DNA of 47,691 nucleotides from an uncultured cyanobacterium (GTDB taxonomy: Bacteria; Cyanobacteriota; Cyanobacteriia; Cyanobacteriales; Geitlerinemataceae). This document shows positions 26,923 to 36,802 of this stretch, piece by piece (position 1 is the stretch's first letter; each line of letters opens with the position of its first letter). The stretch lies in NCBI GenBank assembly GCA_937899645.1, contig CALCCD010000044.1:1-47691 (forward strand), written 5' to 3'. The notes under the pieces were generated by a model. It saw only the letters and a program-made list of their open reading frames with translations. It searched no databases and was not told the DNA's origin. Both the position numbers and the translations under genes were made by a program.

Positions 26923-27672
26923 ATGACGGCCACCTGGTGGGAAGCCCTCCAAACCTGGATTTACGACCTCAGTCAGTGGGCGAACGGCCTGGTCGGCGAG
27001 CAGCTCGCGCACCTGAGCCCGCTGAGTTTCGGTATCGTCCTCGGGGCGGGGCTGCTGACAAGCCTGACGCCCTGCATGCTATCGATGCTGCCGATCGCGG
27101 TGGGCTACATCAGCGGCTACGAGTCCGAAAGCCGCACCGGCGCGTTCGTCCAGTCTTTGTGGTTTGCATTCGGCCTCGCGACGACGCTGGCCGGTCTCGG
27201 CATCGTCGCAGCGCTGTTCGGGCGCGTCTACGGCCAAATCGGTATCGGCCTGCCGATCGCCGTCAGCGCGATCGCTATCCTCATGGGGCTCAACCTGCTC
27301 GAGATCGTCCCGCTCCAGCTCCCCAACCTGGGCGGCACGGACTGGATCTCCGAGGGCTGGCCGCACAGCCTGCGATCGTACTTGCTCGGCCTCACCTTCG
27401 GCTTGGTCGCCTCGCCGTGCAGCACGCCAGTGCTGGCGACGCTGCTGGCCTGGATTACGACCACCGGCGATCCGGTGCTGGGCAGCGGTCTGCTGCTGGC
27501 CTACGCGATCGGCTACGTCCTGCCCCTCGTGGTCGCCGGGTCGTTTGCCGCCGCGATCGAACAATTCTTAGCACTGCGCCAATGGTCGGGCTGGATTACG
27601 CCGATGAGCGGCGCGTTACTGATTGGATTTGGCGTCTTTTCGCTGGTTTCGCGCCTTTCGCCTGCAATTTAA
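26923..27672 (+). CDS. ccdA: CcdA-type thiol-disulfide transmembrane carrier for cytochrome c biogenesis
   Basis: A 249-residue membrane protein with six predicted helices. The two redox cysteines sit in the expected pseudo-symmetric motifs: TSLTPCMLSMLP (Cys51) and ASPCSTPVLA (Cys166). CcdA moves reducing equivalents from stromal/cytoplasmic thioredoxin across the thylakoid membrane to keep apocytochrome haem-binding cysteines reduced (system II, with CcsA and Ccs1/CcsB and a lumenal thioredoxin). The usual cyanobacterial partner ccs1 is not adjacent; efp follows after about 105 bp. ATG 26923 gives an N-terminal lumenal/cytoplasmic tail of normal size. Confidence 0.93.
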   Translation: MTATWWEALQTWIYDLSQWANGLVGEQLAHLSPLSFGIVLGAGLLTSLTPCMLSMLPIAVGYISGYESESRTGAFVQSLWFAFGLATTLAGLGIVAALFGRVYGQIGIGLPIAVSAIAILMGLNLLEIVPLQLPNLGGTDWISEGWPHSLRSYLLGLTFGLVASPCSTPVLATLLAWITTTGDPVLGSGLLLAYAIGYVLPLVVAGSFAAAIEQFLALRQWSGWITPMSGALLIGFGVFSLVSRLSPAI

Positions 27673-27776
27673 CGGCGATTTGCGTGACTTCTCATGGCCT
27701 ACCGCTGCTGCGCTTCGCCCGGTGACGACCGCTGGGAGTAAAATAAGTTGCCTATCATTCAGCGTGAGCCAATCTC

Positions 27777-28337
27777 ATGATCTCCTCGAACGATTTCCGA
27801 ACGGGTACGTCCATCGAACTCGACGGCGCGGTGTGGCGAGTCGTTGAGTTTCTCCACGTCAAACCGGGTAAAGGCTCGGCTTTCGTGCGTACCAAGCTGA
27901 AAAACGCCAAAACCGGAAATATCGTCGAGAAGACCTTCCGCGCTGGAGAGACTGTACCGCAGGCCGTGCTGGAGAAATCCACCATGCAGCACACCTATAA
28001 AGACGGCGACGCCTTCGTGTTCATGGATATGGAGACCTACGAGGAATCCAACCTCAGCCCCGAGCAGATCGGCGAGCAAGGCGTGAAGTATCTCAAAGAG
28101 GAGATGGAAGTGAACGTCCTGACCTGGAACGGCCAGGTGCTCGAAGTCGAGCTGCCCAACGCGATCGTCTTGGAAGTGACGCAAACCGATCCGGGCGTTA
28201 AGGGCGATACGGCGACGGGCGGGACGAAACCCGCGATCGTCGAGACGGGCGCGCAGGTGATGGTGCCGCTGTTTATTTCGATCGGCGAGCGCATCAAGAT
28301 CGACACGCGCAACGACAGCTATCTCGGACGCGAGTAG
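27777..28337 (+). CDS. efp: Translation elongation factor P
   Basis: A 186-residue protein with the three beta-barrel domains of EF-P. It starts [17 protein letters not shown]; the tip loop [10 protein letters not shown] carries Lys32, the position that is post-translationally modified or left bare in different bacteria. The C-terminal block ends YLGRE. EF-P enters the ribosomal E site and relieves stalling at consecutive prolines. The window has proline-rich products (for example AccB, the CAP protein and GcvT). The efp-accB order is conserved in cyanobacteria and many other bacteria. The modifying enzyme is not present here. Confidence 0.97.
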   Translation: MISSNDFRTGTSIELDGAVWRVVEFLHVKPGKGSAFVRTKLKNAKTGNIVEKTFRAGETVPQAVLEKSTMQHTYKDGDAFVFMDMETYEESNLSPEQIGEQGVKYLKEEMEVNVLTWNGQVLEVELPNAIVLEVTQTDPGVKGDTATGGTKPAIVETGAQVMVPLFISIGERIKIDTRNDSYLGRE

Positions 28338-28479
28338 CGATCGCACTCCGGTCTGACGGCGGCGTCGGGCGGCGCGAAGTTAAGGCGCAATCGGTTCGCG
28401 TCCGCGCTGCTGTGTTGCTGCCGTACTAACGCGTTTCCGAAGCACGCGTCAGGCAATTATCAAAACCTCGTAAACCACC

Positions 28480-29001
28480 GTGCAACTTAATTTTCAACAG
28501 CTCTGCGACCTGATCGCCGCCCTCGAGCAGACCGACATCACCGAAATCAATATCAAAAGCGACGAACTCGAACTCAGCTTGCGGCGCGGCGCAACGGCAG
28601 GCGAGGCCCCGATCTCGGCCACAGACCTCGCAGCGCTCACCGCCCAGCTCGGTGCGATGGCGGCGGCGGCTCCGGCCCCGATGGCGGCAGTGCCCGTGGC
28701 TCCTGCTCCGATCGCCGCGCCCGTCCCAGCAGAATCGACCCCGCCCCCTGCCGATCCGAAGTGGGTCGAGATTGTCTCGCCGATGGTCGGCACGTTCTAC
28801 AGCGCGCCCGCCCCGACCGAGCCGCCGTTTGTCGAGGCAGGCAACCGCGTCTCCACAGGTCAGACGGTTTGCATCATCGAGGCGATGAAACTGATGAACG
28901 AGGTCGAGGCGGAAGTGGCGGGCGAGATCGTCGAGATTCTCGTGGCCAACGGCGATCCGGTGGAGTTCAACCAGCCGCTGATGCGCGTGATGCCCGGTTA
29001 G
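28480..29001 (+). CDS. accB: Biotin carboxyl carrier protein of acetyl-CoA carboxylase
   Basis: A 173-residue protein starting at GTG 28480 (MQLNFQQLCDLIAALEQTDI). A long Ala/Pro-rich linker (about 60-92) separates the N-terminal dimerisation part from the biotinyl domain, which begins with IVSPMVGTFYSAPAP. The biotin-attachment motif EAMKLMNEV places biotin on Lys137. With AccA, AccC and AccD it makes malonyl-CoA for fatty-acid synthesis. It follows efp by 142 bp, the conserved pair. Biotin for this protein would come from a pathway including the BioU encoded at 12826-13839. Confidence 0.96.
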   Translation: MQLNFQQLCDLIAALEQTDITEINIKSDELELSLRRGATAGEAPISATDLAALTAQLGAMAAAAPAPMAAVPVAPAPIAAPVPAESTPPPADPKWVEIVSPMVGTFYSAPAPTEPPFVEAGNRVSTGQTVCIIEAMKLMNEVEAEVAGEIVEILVANGDPVEFNQPLMRVMPG

Positions 29002-29083
29002 TCCAGCGCTCCGGTTTTGCGACCCGTCTTCCGCTTCGCTTCTCGCTTCGCTTCCGGCCCCGATCGCCGTCCGTCCCCAACCC

Positions 29084-29269
29084 ATGACCGAACTTCCCCG
29101 CCCCGAAATCGACACGATCCTCAAGACTAATACGCTGACGCGCAGTCAGTACTTAGCCCTGATGACCGTTGTCCTCTCCGGTCGCGAGATCGACGACAGC
29201 GACTACCGCGCGATCAATCAAATTTTCGATCGCTTCCGTCTGGGCCGTATCAAAGTTACCGAAAGCTGA
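29084..29269 (+). CDS. Small conserved cyanobacterial protein, function unknown
   Basis: A 61-residue protein: MTELPRPEIDTILKTNTLTR at the start, YLALMTVVLSG, and the end INQIFDRFRLGRIKVTES. It is polar, helical and cytoplasmic. I recognise the pattern as a small protein common in cyanobacteria but know no function. It lies 82 bp after accB on the same strand and may share its transcript. The basic C-terminus (RFRLGRIKV) could contact nucleic acid, which is a guess. Confidence 0.7.
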   Translation: MTELPRPEIDTILKTNTLTRSQYLALMTVVLSGREIDDSDYRAINQIFDRFRLGRIKVTES

Positions 29270-29357
29270 GGGGCAGCGCGATTGCGGCTGGCCGTGCATC
29301 GTCCCGGTATAGAGATATACATATAGAAACACCGCTCTTCATTTCTTTCGTTGCGTC

Positions 29358-30257
29358 ATGTCTTCTAAAAGTGGCCCGCCGCCGATCGTCTATATCCTGA
29401 TTGTCCTCGCCGCGATCGTCGGCGGTCGATGGTTCTTTTCGCGCGGTTCGCTGCCCGTACTGGATGTGAGCAGCAACCCGGACGCGCCGGTTTCATCCAC
29501 CGCGCCGCCGAGTATTCCTCCCGCACCGACACAGGTTCCCAGCGGCACGATCGTTCGCGTACAGGGCTCGACCAGCATGGTGACGCTTAACGCCAACCTA
29601 AAGGCGGGCTTCGAGGCGAAGTTTCCCGGTACGCAGGTCGTCACCGAGGCATCGGGCTCGGGCAAGGGGATCGAAGCGCTGCTGGCCGGACAGGCGGATA
29701 TTGCGGCGTCGTCGCGCCCGCTCTCACCCGACGAAGCGGCCCAGGGGCTGGTTGAAATTCCTGTCGATCTCGACGCGATCGCGATCGTCGTCGGCACGGG
29801 CAATACGAGCGCGGCCTCGCTGACGTCCGAGCAGGTCGTGGGGATTTTCGACGGCAGCATTACGAACTGGTCGCAAGTCGGCGGGCCGGATCTGCCCGTT
29901 CGCGCGATCAACCGCCCGCCGGAGAGCGGCACGCGCGAAGCGTTCCAGTCGATCGTCATGGTCGGGCGCGATTTCGGCACGGGGCCGACGGTTACGACGC
30001 TCGAGCGCGACGCGACAACGCCGATGCTCCGCGCCCTGAGTAATGACGGTATCGGCTACGCGACGGCGGATCAGGTGGTCGATCAGACAACGGTGCGCGT
30101 GGTGGCGATCGACGGCATCACGCCGATGTCCGACAGCTACCCGTTCGCGCGACCGCTGTTCTACGTCTATCGGACGCCGCTGACGCCTAGCGCGTCGGCG
30201 TTTCTGGGCTACGCGTTCTCGCCGGAGGGGCGGCAGCAGGGTTCAGTCGAACCGTAA
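29358..30257 (+). CDS. Membrane-anchored PstS-like phosphate-binding protein
   Basis: A 299-residue protein with an N-terminal membrane anchor (IVYILIVLAAIVGG, about residues 10-23), a Pro/Ser/Thr linker, and a PstS-type periplasmic binding domain from about residue 62. The phosphate-binding loop regions are recognisable: VQGSTSMVTLN near the start of the domain and EASGSGKGIEALLAGQADIAASSR, then NRPPESGTREAF. This is the compact PstS/PBP-like-2 form. No pstC, pstA or pstB genes are nearby, so it is an orphan; it may be a sensor or scavenger rather than a transport subunit. TATACATATAG around 29315 is a possible -10 region. Confidence 0.85.
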   Translation: MSSKSGPPPIVYILIVLAAIVGGRWFFSRGSLPVLDVSSNPDAPVSSTAPPSIPPAPTQVPSGTIVRVQGSTSMVTLNANLKAGFEAKFPGTQVVTEASGSGKGIEALLAGQADIAASSRPLSPDEAAQGLVEIPVDLDAIAIVVGTGNTSAASLTSEQVVGIFDGSITNWSQVGGPDLPVRAINRPPESGTREAFQSIVMVGRDFGTGPTVTTLERDATTPMLRALSNDGIGYATADQVVDQTTVRVVAIDGITPMSDSYPFARPLFYVYRTPLTPSASAFLGYAFSPEGRQQGSVEP

Positions 30258-30379
30258 TGGGCCTCGTTTCCGATCTGCCGATCGACTTCCGTTAAGGCTC
30301 CCAATCGCGGCCGATTGCGATGGGCGATCGACGGAGACTGTGCCGCGATCGCCGCCCTCGGTGTGGCCCGCAATGTGAC

Positions 30380-31870
30380 CTATGATGCGGCCAAATTACG
30401 GCACTGCTGAAAGCGATCGAGACTTTCGAGCAGGGCGGCAATCGCCGACCGCGTCGCGCCAAAAGAAGCATCGGAATGGTTGACGATCAGGCTAAAGGCC
30501 AGGGTCTCGGGCGACTGAGTCGGCTGGCCGGGAGGCGCAAGGTAGCCGGACAGAGCGTAGATTCCCGTCATCGAGCCCGTCTTGGCCCGGACGTTCGCGC
30601 CGCTAGCTAGGGGCTGCCAGGACGCCAGCGTGCCGGATTGGCCTACGGTCGGCAGCGATCGCAAAAATGCTTCGGCTACGGGCGCGGACGCCATGCGTTG
30701 CAGCAGGCTGACGAAAACGTTCGGCGCGATCGAGTTTTGGCGCGACAGGCCCGAGCCATCTTTGATGACGTAGCGATCGCCCGAGAGGCCGAGATCGCGC
30801 TCGAGGATGGCGCGCACCTCTTGCAAGCCCAACTCGCGCGTGGTCTGACGGTGGCGGTTATCTGGGGACTGCGCGCCCAACTGCCGCAGCAGCGCTTCGG
30901 CATAGAGGTTATCGCTGGACTGGTTGACCGTCGCGACCAGCTCGCGCAGGGGAGGCGATCGCCGCTCGGCCACGATCTGCCCCATCCCGAAGGCAGCGCT
31001 GCGGACTGCCGTGGACGCGACATCGAGCCCTAAAGCGGCTAGGGACTCGCGAAAAGCCTCTAGGGCGCGAGCGGACGGGTCGGGCACGGACACGGCCACC
31101 GGCTCGGGCGGCGCACCGGAGATAAGCTGGCCGCGTACGACGATCGTCTCGCTGCGCCAGTCGCGTCCGACTGCGAGCCACTCGGATTCTTCTTGGGATA
31201 CGGACTGAGACTCGTTGCGCACCTGCCAGAAGGCTTTGTCGTCTTCGCGCTCGAATACGATGTCGAGGGCTTGCCCGACGTCGCGCGGCACCAGAGTCAG
31301 CGGGATGGCGTTGCGATCGACGATCGTCGCGTTTACCGGCGCGCCGTACCCGGCCTGGGTGTCTTCCCATTCCCAGTGGGGATCGATAGGGTCGCCCTGA
31401 AAGTAGCCGTCGTCGAGAACGAGGTGGGCGATCTCCGTCCCGTCTGGCAGGCTGGCAACGGTCTCGCGGGCCAGCTCGTTGAGATGGCCGCTAGTTAGCG
31501 TCGGGTCGCCGCGCCCTTTTAGTACCAGGCGATCGCGGTTCCAATACACCTGGGTGGCTGTTTGCCAGTCAGCCCCTAGCTCCAGCAACGCCGCCGCCGT
31601 TGTGAACAGTTTGACATTGGAGGCCGGTACGAAAGCGCGATCGCCGCTGTGTTCGTAGGTCGTCGTACCGTCAAGGGAGGCGAGGGCAACGCCCCAGGTG
31701 CTTTGAGGAGAGATCTCCGCCACCTGGATCGCCTGTTCTAGGTCGCGATCGAGAGCGATCGAGCACTCGGCGATCGCTGCTACTGCCGAGACGCACCAGA
31801 TCGAAGTCGCGCCGATGAGAGCGAACAGACGGCGATAGCTGGCTGACCCGATCTTCCCCGTTATCCTCAT
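30380..31870 (-). CDS. dacB: D-alanyl-D-alanine carboxypeptidase/endopeptidase (PBP4, DacB type)
   Basis: A 496-residue exported protein. ATG 31870 (MRITGKIGSASYRR) starts a signal peptide ending near AAIA-EC at residue 34; longer in-frame starts run into cysH and are rejected. The serine acyl-enzyme motifs of class C low-molecular-weight penicillin-binding proteins are present: SNVK (Ser84, Lys87), SSDN in the middle and KTGS near the C-terminus. The large insert between the first two motifs, as in E. coli PBP4, is present. It trims or cleaves peptidoglycan cross-links in the periplasm. It begins 4 bp after the cysH stop, so the two are probably co-transcribed, although no functional link is known. 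Confidence 0.92.
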   Translation of the reverse strand: MRITGKIGSASYRRLFALIGATSIWCVSAVAAIAECSIALDRDLEQAIQVAEISPQSTWGVALASLDGTTTYEHSGDRAFVPASNVKLFTTAAALLELGADWQTATQVYWNRDRLVLKGRGDPTLTSGHLNELARETVASLPDGTEIAHLVLDDGYFQGDPIDPHWEWEDTQAGYGAPVNATIVDRNAIPLTLVPRDVGQALDIVFEREDDKAFWQVRNESQSVSQEESEWLAVGRDWRSETIVVRGQLISGAPPEPVAVSVPDPSARALEAFRESLAALGLDVASTAVRSAAFGMGQIVAERRSPPLRELVATVNQSSDNLYAEALLRQLGAQSPDNRHRQTTRELGLQEVRAILERDLGLSGDRYVIKDGSGLSRQNSIAPNVFVSLLQRMASAPVAEAFLRSLPTVGQSGTLASWQPLASGANVRAKTGSMTGIYALSGYLAPPGQPTQSPETLAFSLIVNHSDASFGATRSAIAALLESLDRFQQCRNLAAS

Positions 31871-31874
31871 GCCG

Positions 31875-32642
31875 TTACAGCGAACTAGAGTCGAGACTTT
31901 CCGCCTCTTCCGGCGTTTGGGGCAGGTGCAGGCCGCACTCTTGCTTGAGACCCCGAAAGCGCGTATCGCGATCGTGCTCGTCGTCTGCCGAGACCGGGCG
32001 GCTGGAGTGCCAGTCGCCGACGCTGGTGTAGCCGCGCTCGAAAAAGGGATGGTAAGGCAGGTCGAACTCTTGCAGATAGTTGTAGACGTCGCGCGAGTGC
32101 CAGCCGAGGATGGGTAGTACCTTGTGGCGATCGCCCTGAACCCCCACCACGTCAAGGGTCTTGCGGTGGTTGGTTTGCTTGGCGCGCAGCCCCGCCAGCC
32201 ATGCCGTCGCCCCCAGCTCGCGCAGCGCCCGCTGCATCGGCTCGACCTTGCGAATGTAGTCGTAGCGATCGAAGGCTTTAACATCGTTGACCTCCCACAG
32301 CTTGCCGTAGAGCGCTTCCATGCGGGCCGGACTCATCGGCGACTGGTAAACCTCGAGGTTGAGGTTGAGGCGCTCGGAAAGCGACTCGGCAAATCGATAG
32401 GTCTCCGGCGGCAGGTAGCCCGTATCGATCCAGATCACGGGAATGTCCGGCTTTACCTGGGTGACGAGGTGCAGCATCACTGACGCTTGAATTCCGAAAC
32501 TGCTGCTCATCACCAGCCCGTCCCCAAAGGTATCGACCGCCCAGCGGACGATCTCGGTGGCAGAAGCACCGTCGAGGGTACGATTCGCAGCTTGAATGTC
32601 CACGATCGCGCCGTCTACTTTGGAAGCGGTGGTGGCCGTCAT
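31875..32642 (-). CDS. cysH: Phosphoadenosine phosphosulfate (PAPS) reductase
   Basis: A 255-residue enzyme. ATG 32642 ([11 protein letters not shown]) is chosen because the 35 residues upstream do not look like the family. The PP-loop-like [30 protein letters not shown] and the catalytic C-terminal ECGLH (Cys236) identify CysH. The paired Cys-Cys motifs that bind a 4Fe-4S cluster in APS reductases are missing, so the enzyme should use PAPS with thioredoxin as donor. It reduces activated sulfate to sulfite in assimilation. The final Glu/Ser-rich tail after ECGLH is usual. dacB follows in the same operon. Confidence 0.93.
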   Translation of the reverse strand: MTATTASKVDGAIVDIQAANRTLDGASATEIVRWAVDTFGDGLVMSSSFGIQASVMLHLVTQVKPDIPVIWIDTGYLPPETYRFAESLSERLNLNLEVYQSPMSPARMEALYGKLWEVNDVKAFDRYDYIRKVEPMQRALRELGATAWLAGLRAKQTNHRKTLDVVGVQGDRHKVLPILGWHSRDVYNYLQEFDLPYHPFFERGYTSVGDWHSSRPVSADDEHDRDTRFRGLKQECGLHLPQTPEEAESLDSSSL

Positions 32643-33165
32643 AAAAATTCGGAGAAATTGCTTGGTTGTGGACGGAATTGCGCTCGAAGCGCCACCGATA
32701 GATGCAGGGCAGCACGGTCGCAGCGACCCAAAAACGCAATCAATCAAGATTATCAGGCAATTGCCGTTCCCGTCGTGACGAGCGACGCGGCAAGCAGACC
32801 GAACCAGCGTGCTATCCGAAACGCGCGATTAGCTCGCAGCGATCGCGCCTCCACTCGCGCCCGGGAAGACCGAACGAGCGGGCCTCCTTTCGATCGCGCC
32901 TCGCTCCCGGCCCGATAAGAGTACTCCACGCAAGCCTCGCCCACTATCCGGGATTCGAGCACTGAGCGTCGTCGTTAAATGCCGCCTTCGCGGAGCGAAT
33001 CGTGCGTCACACATACCCGAGCGATTGGCGAGGGCGACGCGACGCGAACGACGGGCTCAGCCTCCGTTAGCGACTTCTGGACAAATGTATTTTTAGAAGT
33101 CTCTAACCGATCGCGGGAGCCGACCCCAAAAGACTGGCCCCCGCGATCGGGCGCAAAGACAGACC
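32643..33165. other. 523-bp region without a supported gene
   Basis: Between the cysH start and the clpC2 stop on the minus strand. Candidate content: a cysH promoter (not recognised) and the 3' hairpin of clpC2 at 33107-33150. The short ORFs here lack family features and are read as chance frames in GC-rich DNA. Confidence 0.5.
33107..33150 (-). terminator. Stem-loop downstream of clpC2
   Basis: Perfect 11-bp arms CCGATCGCGGG (33107-33117) and CCCGCGATCGG (33140-33150). It begins 15 bp past the clpC2 stop on the minus strand. No T tract follows directly, so termination is probable but not certain. Confidence 0.5.
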
Positions 33166-35658
33166 CTAGTAGCCGACGCCCGCCAGTTCCGGCACGTTCG
33201 AGTCAGCCAGCGAACCGCGCGACACCGTGACGTTGCCGTCTTCATCGACGTCGATCGTGGCGGTGTCGCCATCTTCAACGCGGCCGGACAGCAGCGCCTC
33301 GGCCAGAGCGTCTTCGAGCAGGCGCGAGATCGCCCGACGCAGCGGACGCGCCCCATAGGCCGGGTCGAAGCCGTCGGCGACGACGCGCTCTTTGAACCGC
33401 TCGGTCATTTCCAGCGTAATTTCGCGATCGGCCAGACGCTCTTCGACATCTTTAAGCAGGATTTCGGCGATCTGTTGGACTTCGTCGCGCTTGAGCTGCT
33501 GGAAGACGATGATGTCGTCGAGGCGGTTGAGGAACTCGGGGCGGAAGAACTGCTTGAGTTCTTCGTTGACCAGGTTGCGGATGCGGTTGTACTGGGCGTC
33601 TTCGCGATCGTCGTCGAACTCGAAGCCCAGGCCACCGCCGCCTTTTTCGATCGCCCGCGCTCCCAGGTTCGAGGTCAGGATAATCAAGGTGTTCTTGAAG
33701 TCCACCACGCGGCCTTTGGTGTCGCTAAGGCGTCCGTCTTCGAGGATTTGCAGCAGCAGGTTGAAGACATCCGGGTGCGCTTTTTCGATCTCGTCGAACA
33801 GCACCACCGAGTAGGGTTTACGACGCACCGCTTCAGTCAGCTGGCCACCTTCGTCGTAGCCGACGTATCCCGGCGGCGAGCCGATCAGTTTCGAGACCGT
33901 GTAGCGCTCCATATATTCGGACATGTCGAGACGAATCATCGCCTCCTCAGAGCCGAAGAAGTAGTCCGCCAGCGCCTTGGTCAGCTCGGTTTTACCAACG
34001 CCGGTGGGGCCGGAGAAGATAAAGCTAGCGATCGGGCGATTGGGGTTTTTAAGGCCGACGCGGGCGCGGCGAATCGCTTTCGAGACGGCGCGGACGGCGT
34101 CCTCTTGACCGATCAGGCGCTCGTGCAGCGTATCTTCGATGTGCAGCAGTTTTTCCGATTCGGTTTCGGTCACCTTGGTTACCGGGACACCCGTCCAGCT
34201 CGCCACGATGCTGGCGATATCTTCTTCGGTGACGGTTGGCTTGGCGATCGCGCTGGCATCGACACCTTCTGCACCTTCTTCGATCTTCTTACGCAGGTCG
34301 CGCTCGCGATCGCGCAGCTCGGTCGCCAGCTTGAAGTCCTGGGCGTCAACCGCTTGCTCTTTGTCCTTGATGACCTGCTTGATTTCCTTCTTCAGTTCGC
34401 GGCTAGCAGGGAAATTGGTGTAATGACGGATGTGAACGCGCGAACCAGCTTCGTCGATTAGATCGATCGCCTTGTCGGGCAAGAAGCGGTCGTTGATGTA
34501 GCGATCGGCCAGCGATGCTGCCGCTTCGAGGGCTTCGTCGGAAATCGTCAGCTGGTGGTGCTGCTCGTAGCGATCGCGCAAACCCGTAAGGATTTCGATG
34601 GTTTCCTCCACCGTCGGCTCGCCGACCATCACCGGCTGGAAGCGGCGTTCGAGGGCGGCGTCTTTCTCGATGTATTTGCGATACTCATCGAGCGTCGTCG
34701 CGCCGATGCACTGAATCTCGCCGCGCGCCAGGGCGGGCTTCATCAGGTTAGCTGCGTCGAGACCGCCTTCGATGCCACCTGCGCCTGCAAGCGTGTGGAT
34801 CTCGTCGATCGCCAGGATGACGTTTCCGGCAGCTTTGACTTCCGAGAGAATATTTTTCAGGCGCTCTTCAAACTCGCCGCGATAGCGCGTCCCGGCGACC
34901 AGCGTACCCATCTCCAGGCTGATAACCTGCTTGTCGAGCAGACCTTCCGGTACGTCCTGCTGGGCGATGCGCTGCGCGAGACCTTCGGCGATCGCGGTTT
35001 TGCCGATTCCCGGCTCGCCGATCAGTACCGGGTTGTTTTTGGTGCGGCGTCCGAGGATCTGAATCACGCGCTCGGTTTCGTTAGCGCGACCGACCACCGG
35101 GTCGAGCTTGCCGTCGATCGCGGCCTGCGTCCAGTTGGTGCCGAACTCATCGAGAGTCGAAGTTTTGCTGTCTCCGCGCTCCTTGCGCTCGCGACGGCTG
35201 CTACCACCCGCCGTCGAGGTGGCCATCTCGCCCAGCTCGCGCATCACTTGGGTACGCAGCTCGGCGCGATCGACGCCTAGGTTTTCCAGCACCGTCACGG
35301 CGACGCCATTCTCATCGCGGGTCAGCCCGAGCAGGATGTGCTCGGGCGCAATGTAGTTGTTGCCGAGCTGGCGCGACTCTTCGACAGCGTTCTCTAGAAC
35401 GCGCTTGGCTTTCGGCGTGAAGGGAATCTCAGGGGAGGTCAGCCCCGAACCGCGACCGACGATTTGCTCGACTTCCTCACGGGCCTCGTCGCGTGTCACC
35501 TCAAACTTCTCGAGCACCTTGGCGGCAACGTTCCGACCTTCGCCGAGCAAGCCGAGCAGCAGCTGCTCGGTTCCCACCATGTTGTGGCCGAGGCGGCGAG
35601 ACTCCTCCTGTGCGAGCATGACAACGCGGATGGCCTTATCGGTAAACTGTTCGAACAT
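33166..35658 (-). CDS. clpC2: Second ClpC-type Hsp100 chaperone
   Basis: An 830-residue paralogue of the protein at 19133-21604. ATG 35658 ([19 protein letters not shown]) is homologous to the start of the first copy; upstream residues are not conserved. All ClpC parts are present: Clp-N repeats, GEPGIGKT and GPTGVGKT Walker A motifs, a UVR-like middle segment ([17 protein letters not shown]) and the docking tripeptide LGF in [11 protein letters not shown]. Differences cluster in the Clp-N linker ([15 protein letters not shown]), the middle region and the far C-terminus. That pattern suggests different adaptors or substrates. The ClpB-type long middle coiled coil is missing. GTATC palindromes upstream may mark a dedicated regulator. 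The gene symbol is a convenience label. Confidence 0.93.
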   Translation of the reverse strand: MFEQFTDKAIRVVMLAQEESRRLGHNMVGTEQLLLGLLGEGRNVAAKVLEKFEVTRDEAREEVEQIVGRGSGLTSPEIPFTPKAKRVLENAVEESRQLGNNYIAPEHILLGLTRDENGVAVTVLENLGVDRAELRTQVMRELGEMATSTAGGSSRRERKERGDSKTSTLDEFGTNWTQAAIDGKLDPVVGRANETERVIQILGRRTKNNPVLIGEPGIGKTAIAEGLAQRIAQQDVPEGLLDKQVISLEMGTLVAGTRYRGEFEERLKNILSEVKAAGNVILAIDEIHTLAGAGGIEGGLDAANLMKPALARGEIQCIGATTLDEYRKYIEKDAALERRFQPVMVGEPTVEETIEILTGLRDRYEQHHQLTISDEALEAAASLADRYINDRFLPDKAIDLIDEAGSRVHIRHYTNFPASRELKKEIKQVIKDKEQAVDAQDFKLATELRDRERDLRKKIEEGAEGVDASAIAKPTVTEEDIASIVASWTGVPVTKVTETESEKLLHIEDTLHERLIGQEDAVRAVSKAIRRARVGLKNPNRPIASFIFSGPTGVGKTELTKALADYFFGSEEAMIRLDMSEYMERYTVSKLIGSPPGYVGYDEGGQLTEAVRRKPYSVVLFDEIEKAHPDVFNLLLQILEDGRLSDTKGRVVDFKNTLIILTSNLGARAIEKGGGGLGFEFDDDREDAQYNRIRNLVNEELKQFFRPEFLNRLDDIIVFQQLKRDEVQQIAEILLKDVEERLADREITLEMTERFKERVVADGFDPAYGARPLRRAISRLLEDALAEALLSGRVEDGDTATIDVDEDGNVTVSRGSLADSNVPELAGVGY

Positions 35659-35733
35659 TGAGATTCGTGTGTGAAGGAAGGGGTTCGGCGGAACGGAGCA
35701 TTGCTCCCGGTTATCGCGTGGTTGGAACGAAAT

Positions 35734-35793
35734 TTGGTATCTAGATACGAGATGCGACGAGCTGACTATGAATTTTTGTATCTCCGATACCAA
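35734..35793 (-). promoter_or_regulatory. Cluster of GTATC/GATAC palindromes upstream of clpC2
   Basis: GTATCTAGATAC (35737-35748) and GTATC-TCC-GATAC (35778-35790) lie 41 bp apart, about 80-130 bp upstream of the clpC2 ATG. The outer bases extend to a larger inverted repeat TTGGTATC (35734-35741) / GATACCAA (35786-35793). Known Clp-regulator sites (CtsR direct repeat, CIRCE) are not seen. It looks like an operator pair for an unidentified dimeric repressor. The rest of 35794-36103 shows nothing I can support. Confidence 0.5.
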
Positions 35794-36103
35794 CAATATT
35801 AATAGATAGACGGCCTGCCTGTGGGTAGTGAGAGCCGTATTTGTGTCGCGAAACGTACACTTGTCGGTGCAGGATTTGCATCGCAGGCGGGCCGTCTCTC
35901 TATGTCCTGGCCGATCGCTGCCGGTTGGGCCTGGGGTTGAGGCCGGGAGTCGTGCCGGATCGGGCCGAAGATCGGGCTAGAGTCGAATTGCGTTAACGAC
36001 TCGCATCGGGGCTGTCGCGGAGCGAGCCGCCGATCGTCCGACTTTGAAACAAGTGCCAAAATTTGCGCGAGATCGCGACGACTGGCTGAGTCGAGCGCCG
36101 CCT

Positions 36104-36634
36104 TCATGCGTAGATGTCGAGATCGAGCACGTAGGTGCCGAGCTTGAGCCGCCCAGACCACAGCTCGTACTCCAGCCGCAGGTGGTTGGGGCGATCGCTA
36201 CGCTCTAGCTCGAAGTTGCGGGTGAAGTTGCGCAGCCGCATGCAATCGCGCGGTTTAGCATCGGCGGTCTCCCGGACGCGATCGGGGCAGTTGAGCCAAT
36301 AGCGGCTAATTCCGTACGTGCCGCGCTCCCACATGTGGCGATAGCTCAGGCCGGTCTTACTTTGCGAGGTGAAGATCGCCCGCGACTCGCCCACCTCGAG
36401 CCACAGCAGGCGGCTGCTCGTTTCTACTGGGGCGGGTTCGCGCTGGCTGCGATCGAAACCGGACGGCGAGCCGGGTACGTCATTGCCAAAGCCGTTCGGC
36501 GGCACGTCGATCAAGATGTGGAACCGCTGGGGCGCGCGCTGGTAAAGCGTAACGAAAGTCTGAAAAGCCGTGCGCACGGGCAAATCGAGGGAAACCACGG
36601 ACAGGCTGGCGGGCAGCCGACGGTGCGTCAACAT
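36104..36634 (-). CDS. Conserved hypothetical protein, probably beta-rich
   Basis: A 176-residue protein. ATG 36634 (MLTHRRLPASLSVVSLDLPV). Alternating hydrophobic strands (FHILIDVPP, SRLLWLEVGESRAIFTS, LRLEYELWSGRLKLGTYVLDLDIY) suggest a beta-sandwich or small barrel, with a Trp/Tyr-rich core and no membrane segment or signal peptide. The codon pattern resembles its neighbours. I do not recognise the family. It is divergent from aroA (168 bp between starts). Confidence 0.6.
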   Translation of the reverse strand: MLTHRRLPASLSVVSLDLPVRTAFQTFVTLYQRAPQRFHILIDVPPNGFGNDVPGSPSGFDRSQREPAPVETSSRLLWLEVGESRAIFTSQSKTGLSYRHMWERGTYGISRYWLNCPDRVRETADAKPRDCMRLRNFTRNFELERSDRPNHLRLEYELWSGRLKLGTYVLDLDIYA

Positions 36635-36741
36635 GTGTTTAATTCAGCGTCGAGCGGGGGATCGGACGGGAAGAATAGATGATGAAGGGAGCAGGCACGG
36701 AATGGCCCTGGGGCGGGGGGGATGGCGCGCCGGACAGCTAA

Positions 36742-36747
36742 TATAAT
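36742..36747 (+). promoter_or_regulatory. Possible -10 element of aroA
   Basis: A perfect TATAAT 56 bp before the aroA ATG. No -35 match at 16-18 bp upstream (the region is G-rich), so it would need an activator or an alternative sigma factor. Confidence 0.4.
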
Positions 36748-36802
36748 TCGTCGGTCGGCTCCGATATCCCGCGCGAACTTCTCTTTAGAAAACTTTCGAT
36801 AT

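Noticed and set aside
33166-35658. Second Hsp100 as ClpB
   Set aside because: It lacks the long ClpB middle coiled coil, has a short UVR-type middle segment and keeps the LGF ClpP-docking tripeptide, so it is ClpC.
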